NCBI GenBank assembly: GCA_017354895.1
Contig: CP071498.1
Coordinates: 434,001-498,000, forward strand
Direction: 5' to 3'
Source of the DNA: Podospora comata
Lineage: Eukaryota > Ascomycota > Sordariomycetes > Sordariales > Podosporaceae
DNA: 64,000 nucleotides
The notes beneath the pieces are model-generated. The model searched no databases. It worked only from the letters and a program-made list of their open reading frames with translations, and was not told the origin of the DNA. This document shows positions 59,201-64,000 of this stretch, piece by piece. How positions within the stretch are numbered: the stretch's first letter is position 1; each line of letters starts with the position of its first letter. Made by a program: the position numbers and the translations under genes.

Positions 59201-61638
59201 CTCCCGCGTGACCTCGTCACCAGTCTTGGGTGGCTGTGGAACCTCCCATTCTCCAAGGCACTCCGTAACTACCTCGAGAATGTCCTGCTTCCGCAACATC
59301 TCGACCTTGGGTGGCTGATAGTTTCTCAATCCCTCCGCCACAGCAGAGAAAACCTCGTCCCTTGTCGCGCCCATCGGTCGCTTGAAGTCAGCCAAGCCCT
59401 GCGCCAGACACTCGAGAACCTCCTCCCTCTCCAGCCCAATTTGCTGAATCTCGATCTCGGGCTTGTACTTCTCCCAAGCATCCTTAACAGCCTGCATGAC
59501 GTCCTCTCTCCTCAAGTCGGGAGTCCTTGGGTGGGTATCCTTGAGGGCGGCGCGCATAGCGTTGTAGAGCTCCTGCGAGTCAAACTGATGAGCTTCGCGC
59601 GGACCGGTCAGCGCATGGGCCTCTGTCGAAACATCACCTCCACTACCGCCGGTATAGCGGTAATCCCTGAGGATCTTATTCATCTGCTCCGACATTTGGG
59701 CCAGGCCTTGCTCGATAATGCGCTGCATGTCCGCCTTGTTGCCGTCTCCCCCACCGTTGCTAGGCACGCCCTCAGCGAGCAATTCTTCAAACTTCTGCCC
59801 GAGGTCGCGTCCCATATGTAGCACCTCGCCCCGGAGCTTGACAACCAACGCCTTGACCTCGGCAGTAAGCCCGCCAGCGTTGGCCAAGCTATCTTTGACA
59901 GTTTTGATAGCCTTGTAAACCTCCTCATTCACGTCTCCACCGCCCTGCAAAAGTCGGCTCGAGTTACTAGGGCTATCATCGTCGTCATCTTCCCCAACAT
60001 CCCAGCTGCGATTCTTGTTCCCGCCGCCGCCGCCGCCACCAGCACCGCCCGCAGCGGCAGCAATGACAGCCTGTTGTTGATTCTCCTTGATAAACCTGGC
60101 AAGTTCCTCGATTTTGTCAGCAGTGGCCATTCCAGAGAGTTTACCGGCAAGGTCCGAGAGTTTGTGGCCCAGGTTCTCCTGTCCCTCCTTGGTAGCCATA
60201 TCCCGTATGATCTTCTCTACCAGGGTGACAGTCGTCGAGTTTGTTCCGGTTTCCGAACCGACCAGGGATGGGGTGCTCAACATGGATTCGCGATCAAAGG
60301 AAGCTGCAAAGCTGTTAGGGGACGGAATACGCGGAAGAGAAAATGGCCGGACGGATTTACTGAGTTGAGTGGGAGAGGTGGTGTGATGACGACCTTCCAG
60401 TAACAGGGCACCACCATAGAGGTCGCGGTTGGCCGCTCTGGCTTTGCTCTCGGTAATGAGGTCTCGGAGACTCTTGCGGATATCCTCGTCGCGGGCATTG
60501 GTCGCTTCCTTGAGGCTGAGAAGATCGGTGGCATTGTCACGGGAACGTCGACTGAGAAGAGACATTTCCTTTTGGAGCGTTGTCGCAATATCGGTGAGGG
60601 TAAGAATCTGGTTAGAAAGAAGATCCAGGGACTCCGGTACCTTGGCTACCTGGACCATGGCATGCGAATTGTTGGTGATATCTCCTAAGGGTTGTGAGTG
60701 CGCCTGCGGTTGGGGCGGAGGCGGTTGCGGTTTCTCGGGCTCCATGCTGGGAAGGGGGGGGTTGGGACCCATCGGGGAGCTGTAGAGGTTGGTGTTGGTG
60801 CTAGGAAGGTGAGTGTTAGACTGGGTGCTCATATTCTGCAGCGCGAGCATGGTAGCTGACGGAGGGGGGGTGTTTTCTCCCAGAATACTCTGGTGAGTAG
60901 CCCGGCGGGCAGTCGGGCGGATGATGGGTGTCAAACTAGGACCCGGTTTCAATGTTGACCTGTCATCGCCGCTGTGGCCGAAGTAGTCCTTCTCGTCCTT
61001 GGGTTCTATCCAGGAGTTCCTTGCGTTTCTCGAAGGGGTAACGGGCCGGGTGTTCTTCTCGGGGGACCTTTGTACGGGAAGTTCTCTCGCCGGGGAACTG
61101 CCGGCCTCGATCATCATGCTCATATCCTTGACCGAGGTGGGCTGGAGAGAGTTCATTCGGCGGTGGGTGTTGGCGCCTAGGGGTGCGGGAGCCATGCCTG
61201 GGATGGGCAGTGGGCGTTCTGGTGAGACTTCGAGGCGCTGATGCTTGGGTACGTGGGGCACCAGTGCGGCATTCTCCCGGGCCTTCTCAGCCAGGGCAGC
61301 ATGGGCGGACTGGATGGCACTACTAGTTCCTGTCCTCGACACGATGGGGGACTGGGGGTTGAGAGGAAGTGGGGGAGGAGCCCTCTCGGGGTCAGAGCTG
61401 TCCCACCTGTTCTTCATTAGCGATTGCCGAAGATGCGACATGGCATTGTGGGAGAGGATATCATAGCATGGTCATTGTGGATTGCCAGAAGTGGGATGTG
61501 AGGCAAAAGAAGATGGATGATGTGTGAGTGTGGTGAGTAAGTAACATACATGGGAACCAAGGCTCGGCCGTGATCCGAAAGAGAGGCGGAATGTTGGTGT
61601 CTTAGGTCGCGCGGGGTGTCCCTCTCGACGGGCGCCAT
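53246..61638 (-). CDS. Giant repetitive coiled-coil protein (about 2750 residues)
   Basis: Unusually large protein, 2749 residues, in two exons, 61638-61550 and 61406-53246. The 143-bp intron (GTATGT..GAACAG with a GCTAAT branch) gives MAPVERDTPRDLRHQHSASL..RALVPMWDSSDPERAPPPLPL; an alternative unspliced start lies at 61441. Regions: about 600 disordered Pro/Ser-rich N-terminal residues; about 645-1110 of helical repeats around the theme DVADAVKEGLEFLDL, spaced 20-40 residues; a central helical part rich in LEALILETRESL-like units; about 2030-2360 of a long coiled coil made of repeated units such as KETFLSNLKEEQTRI; a basic stretch; and an acidic Ser/Glu-rich tail (about 2515 to the end). No catalytic domain is visible. 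Such giant fungal proteins (leashin-type tethers, proteins annotated as chromosome-segregation-ATPase-like) serve as scaffolds, so a structural role is likely; the family is not settled. Confidence 0.85.
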
Positions 61639-62684
61639 TGCGTTGATTGTGTTGATTATATGTGGGTATCGTGGGTATCGTGGGTAAGTTAAGGGCGAGC
61701 GCTACTGGAATGCTCTGGTGAGGGTAGGTTGGAGTGGAATGCGACGTGACTCGATACAAGCAAACAGTCGAGCAACGAACGGCAAAGGGCAAACAGAAGT
61801 CGCTTTGCATAAAACTTCGTCGACGAGGGGGTACCAGACGCCGGCCAAAGCACGACAACAAAAATGGGTATCGTGAAAAAGGTAAAGGTGGTGAAGCAAG
61901 CAGAAGGCTGGAAATGGTGCTCCTCTTCCGAGTGGGTATAACAAGGTCTTGATAAGGCCTGTCAATTGTGCAGTCCAAGAGGAGGGGCCGTCAACATGGA
62001 GCGGGCATGGAGCGACATGGGCGCCTGAGCTGGCGCCGTGCCCACCAGTTGCGACCAATAGCCCTTTCCTGTTGTTGATTTGAGTGGGTTTCCCCGGCAA
62101 CGTGTTAGCCGCGACCGGGGGCTATCCTTGCTTCCAGCTGCAGGAAGCACTGACCAGCTGCCTTCTAGCCGTTATCGATAACCCGTCAGAGGCTGTGACC
62201 AAAGCTTGAACCCTGTTGTTTTGTTTCCCATTGTCGGTGATTTGCCGTCATGGTGCAGCAGCACTGTCTTGAATGAATTTCTGGGAGACCGTCTCCATCT
62301 TTTAGTGCAGAGTTCGAATGGGGGGATCTCGAGTACCTGGCATCAGTTCAACAAACTACTGCAGCTACACTTCAGCATACATATAATATGCGTGTGTTCC
62401 CGTTGCATCCCAAGCATGAGAGTGGGGTCGAAAATACGGTGTGTGTGCGACTCGATAACTCGAGCAACCCCTCCACAAGGCAGCATTGGGTCTCTGCCAA
62501 CTTGGTTCTTCTAAATATTTCACGCGATAATTATTCTGTTGATGTCATACAAGCTCTATCCCTGACCGTTGTATCAAGGCTTCATCTCAAAATGAATCTA
62601 TCTCAAGTCCTCCCCCAACCCCAAGATTACGCTAATTACAACATCATGAAGACTCTCCTCCTCCCACCAGTGCGTGTGCCCCTT
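61639..62684. other. Upstream region of the giant coiled-coil gene
   Basis: About 1 kb between the giant gene's start and the stop of the secreted-protein gene. It carries a short TATCGTGGG duplication near 61665-61685; no supported gene. Confidence 0.5.
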
Positions 62685-63256
62685 TTATGGCCTGGTAGGC
62701 GCAACAGCAGTGACGGTGAACTGCGAGCACCTCTGGAGGCCGATATCAATTTTGACGAAAGCCTTGCTATCATACCCGCTCAAGCAAACGGGCGCGCCAT
62801 TGGCCTGAATCCGGCCGTTGCCAACATCGAATCTGACAAACAGCAGGTCGTTCCTCGAGCAGTCCTCGGCGCGGAAGGTAGTCTCGTTGAAGGCAACGCA
62901 GGCTGTCTTGCCGACAAGGTCACCACGAAAGGGGGCAGCAAAGCCCCGCTGGACAATGAGGACGTCGGTCCCCAAGATCTTGCCGGGAGTGACTTGTCTG
63001 TCGGCGTGTGTCCAGGCGCAGGCGGCTTGGACGATCTCGCCCTGTTGCATAGACTTGTCAGTGTGCTGGTTTTCAAAGTAGGTTCATGGGAAGAGCATAC
63101 GCTGTTGGTGAAGGTCAAGCACTCATTGTTGGGGATGCCGCCAATCTGCTTGAAGACAAGAGTATTGGGGCCCTTGACGGGTCCTGGAGGGACGAGGATC
63201 TGAGCCGTGGAGGTGGCAAGAGCGCTCAGAAGAGCAAGACTGGTGGTGAACTTCAT
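62685..63256 (-). CDS. Small secreted six-cysteine protein
   Basis: 174 residues in two exons, 63256-63101 and 63053-62685, joined by a 47-bp intron (GTATGC..ACAAG). The start at 63256 (MKFTTSLALLSALATSTA) is an evident signal peptide with a likely cleavage before QILVPPG; the longer open frame upstream has no such feature. The mature part has six cysteines (ECLTF, AACAWT, TACVAF, EDCSRN, PVCLSG, RCSQF), enough for three disulphides, and reads as beta-rich (GTDVLIVQRGFAAPFRG, DLLFVRFDVGNGRI). One NET sequon is present. I do not recognise the family. It resembles small secreted effector-like or cell-wall proteins of filamentous fungi in size and cysteine content only. Confidence 0.8.
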
Positions 63257-64000
63257 GATGACTGGTAGAGGGTAGGTGATTGCAAGACTGAGAAGATGAT
63301 GCTGCTGCTGAGACCAAGAATTAATCAATCCAAAACGACAATCCGTCTGCTTTATACATCTTCCAAAACGATAAGAAGCATGATGGTATCATAGGTTCGC
63401 ATAAAACTCAAGACAAAAATAGCATCCTTTACGTCGTAACAGCCGCTCGTCGATGATATCGGGAACTACAACCTAAGAGGCGTGGACTACAACCACAGCA
63501 TGTGGGCTTCAGTCGAAAAAAGGACTGAGAAGAGACTGTTGAGCCCAACGGGGCTACATCTTCGTCTAAAATGCTACGAGTGCGACTTTAAAGTCTGGTA
63601 CCAGGATGCCAAGCCATGCGCTCAGGGTTCATCAAATTATTTTACCCGGTAGAAGTCATCTCCAACATGACTTCGCGCCGCGGCATCAGTTGGACTATGA
63701 TACCACGAGATGCAGGCACCGCTACTAGGCAGGTAGGTATTCTGGTGGCGAGGGTCAAAGCATACCTGCTTGGGTGCTTGGTATCTACACTATCATCACC
63801 ATCTGTCATGCGCAGGCCTCTTCGAGGACGAGAGGGATGTCTTGCTGGGTGCAACCCCTGAACGCCATGCAGCCACGCAGCTTCCCACGTTATCATGTTT
63901 CTCTGATGAATATGCTCACTGAGCTCGGGAAAGCTTCCCCTTTTTGCAACATGGCCGGCCTCCTGCTCTTTTCGACGCTGCCGGTCTTCCGTTGCCCCCA
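63257..64000. other. Upstream region of the secreted-protein gene
   Basis: No supported gene up to the window end. Probably the promoter of the secreted-protein gene; short ORFs near 63616-63896 lack domains. Confidence 0.45.

Overview
This window comes from a filamentous ascomycete, probably a Sordariomycete and plausibly from the Sordariales. The evidence is a gene set of classic ascomycete orthologues, introns of about 47-90 bp with GT..AG ends and CTAAC/CTGAC-type branch points, about 50% GC, long pyrimidine-rich 5' leaders, and fungal-only families (Zn2Cys6 factor, fungal BTB, FTR1/FET3, SOK1). I saw no bacterial operon structure, no CRISPR array and no rRNA. I recognised no LTR, LINE or DNA-transposon coding sequence.

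Left part (0-13 kb): an HMG-box transcription factor (-), the AAA+ ATPase RVB1 (-), a DMT/EamA membrane transporter (-), a macro-domain phosphatase (+) with an N-terminal PIP-degron-like motif, the TFIID subunit TAF13 (-), and a tiny four-exon KISH/KSH1 gene (+). The KISH gene has an intron immediately after its ATG. A gene-poor stretch of about 7.7 kb follows (12.9-20.6 kb).

Middle (20-45 kb): SOK1 (+), the V-ATPase a subunit VPH1 (-), a probably mitochondrial PP2C phosphatase (-), and a BTB-domain protein (+) bracketed by two minisatellites of about 21 bp period. Next comes the divergent high-affinity iron pair FTR1 (-) and FET3 (+), which share a promoter of about 1 kb containing a GATA-type site that fits siderophore/iron repressor control. 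FTR1 and FET3 should act as one complex: Fe(II) is oxidised by the membrane-anchored multicopper oxidase and Fe(III) is passed to the permease. Two unrecognised, divergently placed and structurally awkward genes (39.2-42.5 kb) follow, then phosphatidylinositol synthase PIS1 (-).

Right part (45-64 kb): orotidine-5'-phosphate decarboxylase (pyr4/URA3, +), a Zn2Cys6 transcription factor (+), tRNA-Thr(AGT) (+), a giant repetitive coiled-coil protein of about 2750 residues (-), and a small secreted six-cysteine protein (-). Most spliced models were built by joining exons at consensus splice sites in phase and checking that family motifs read through the junctions. None has been tested against RNA data.
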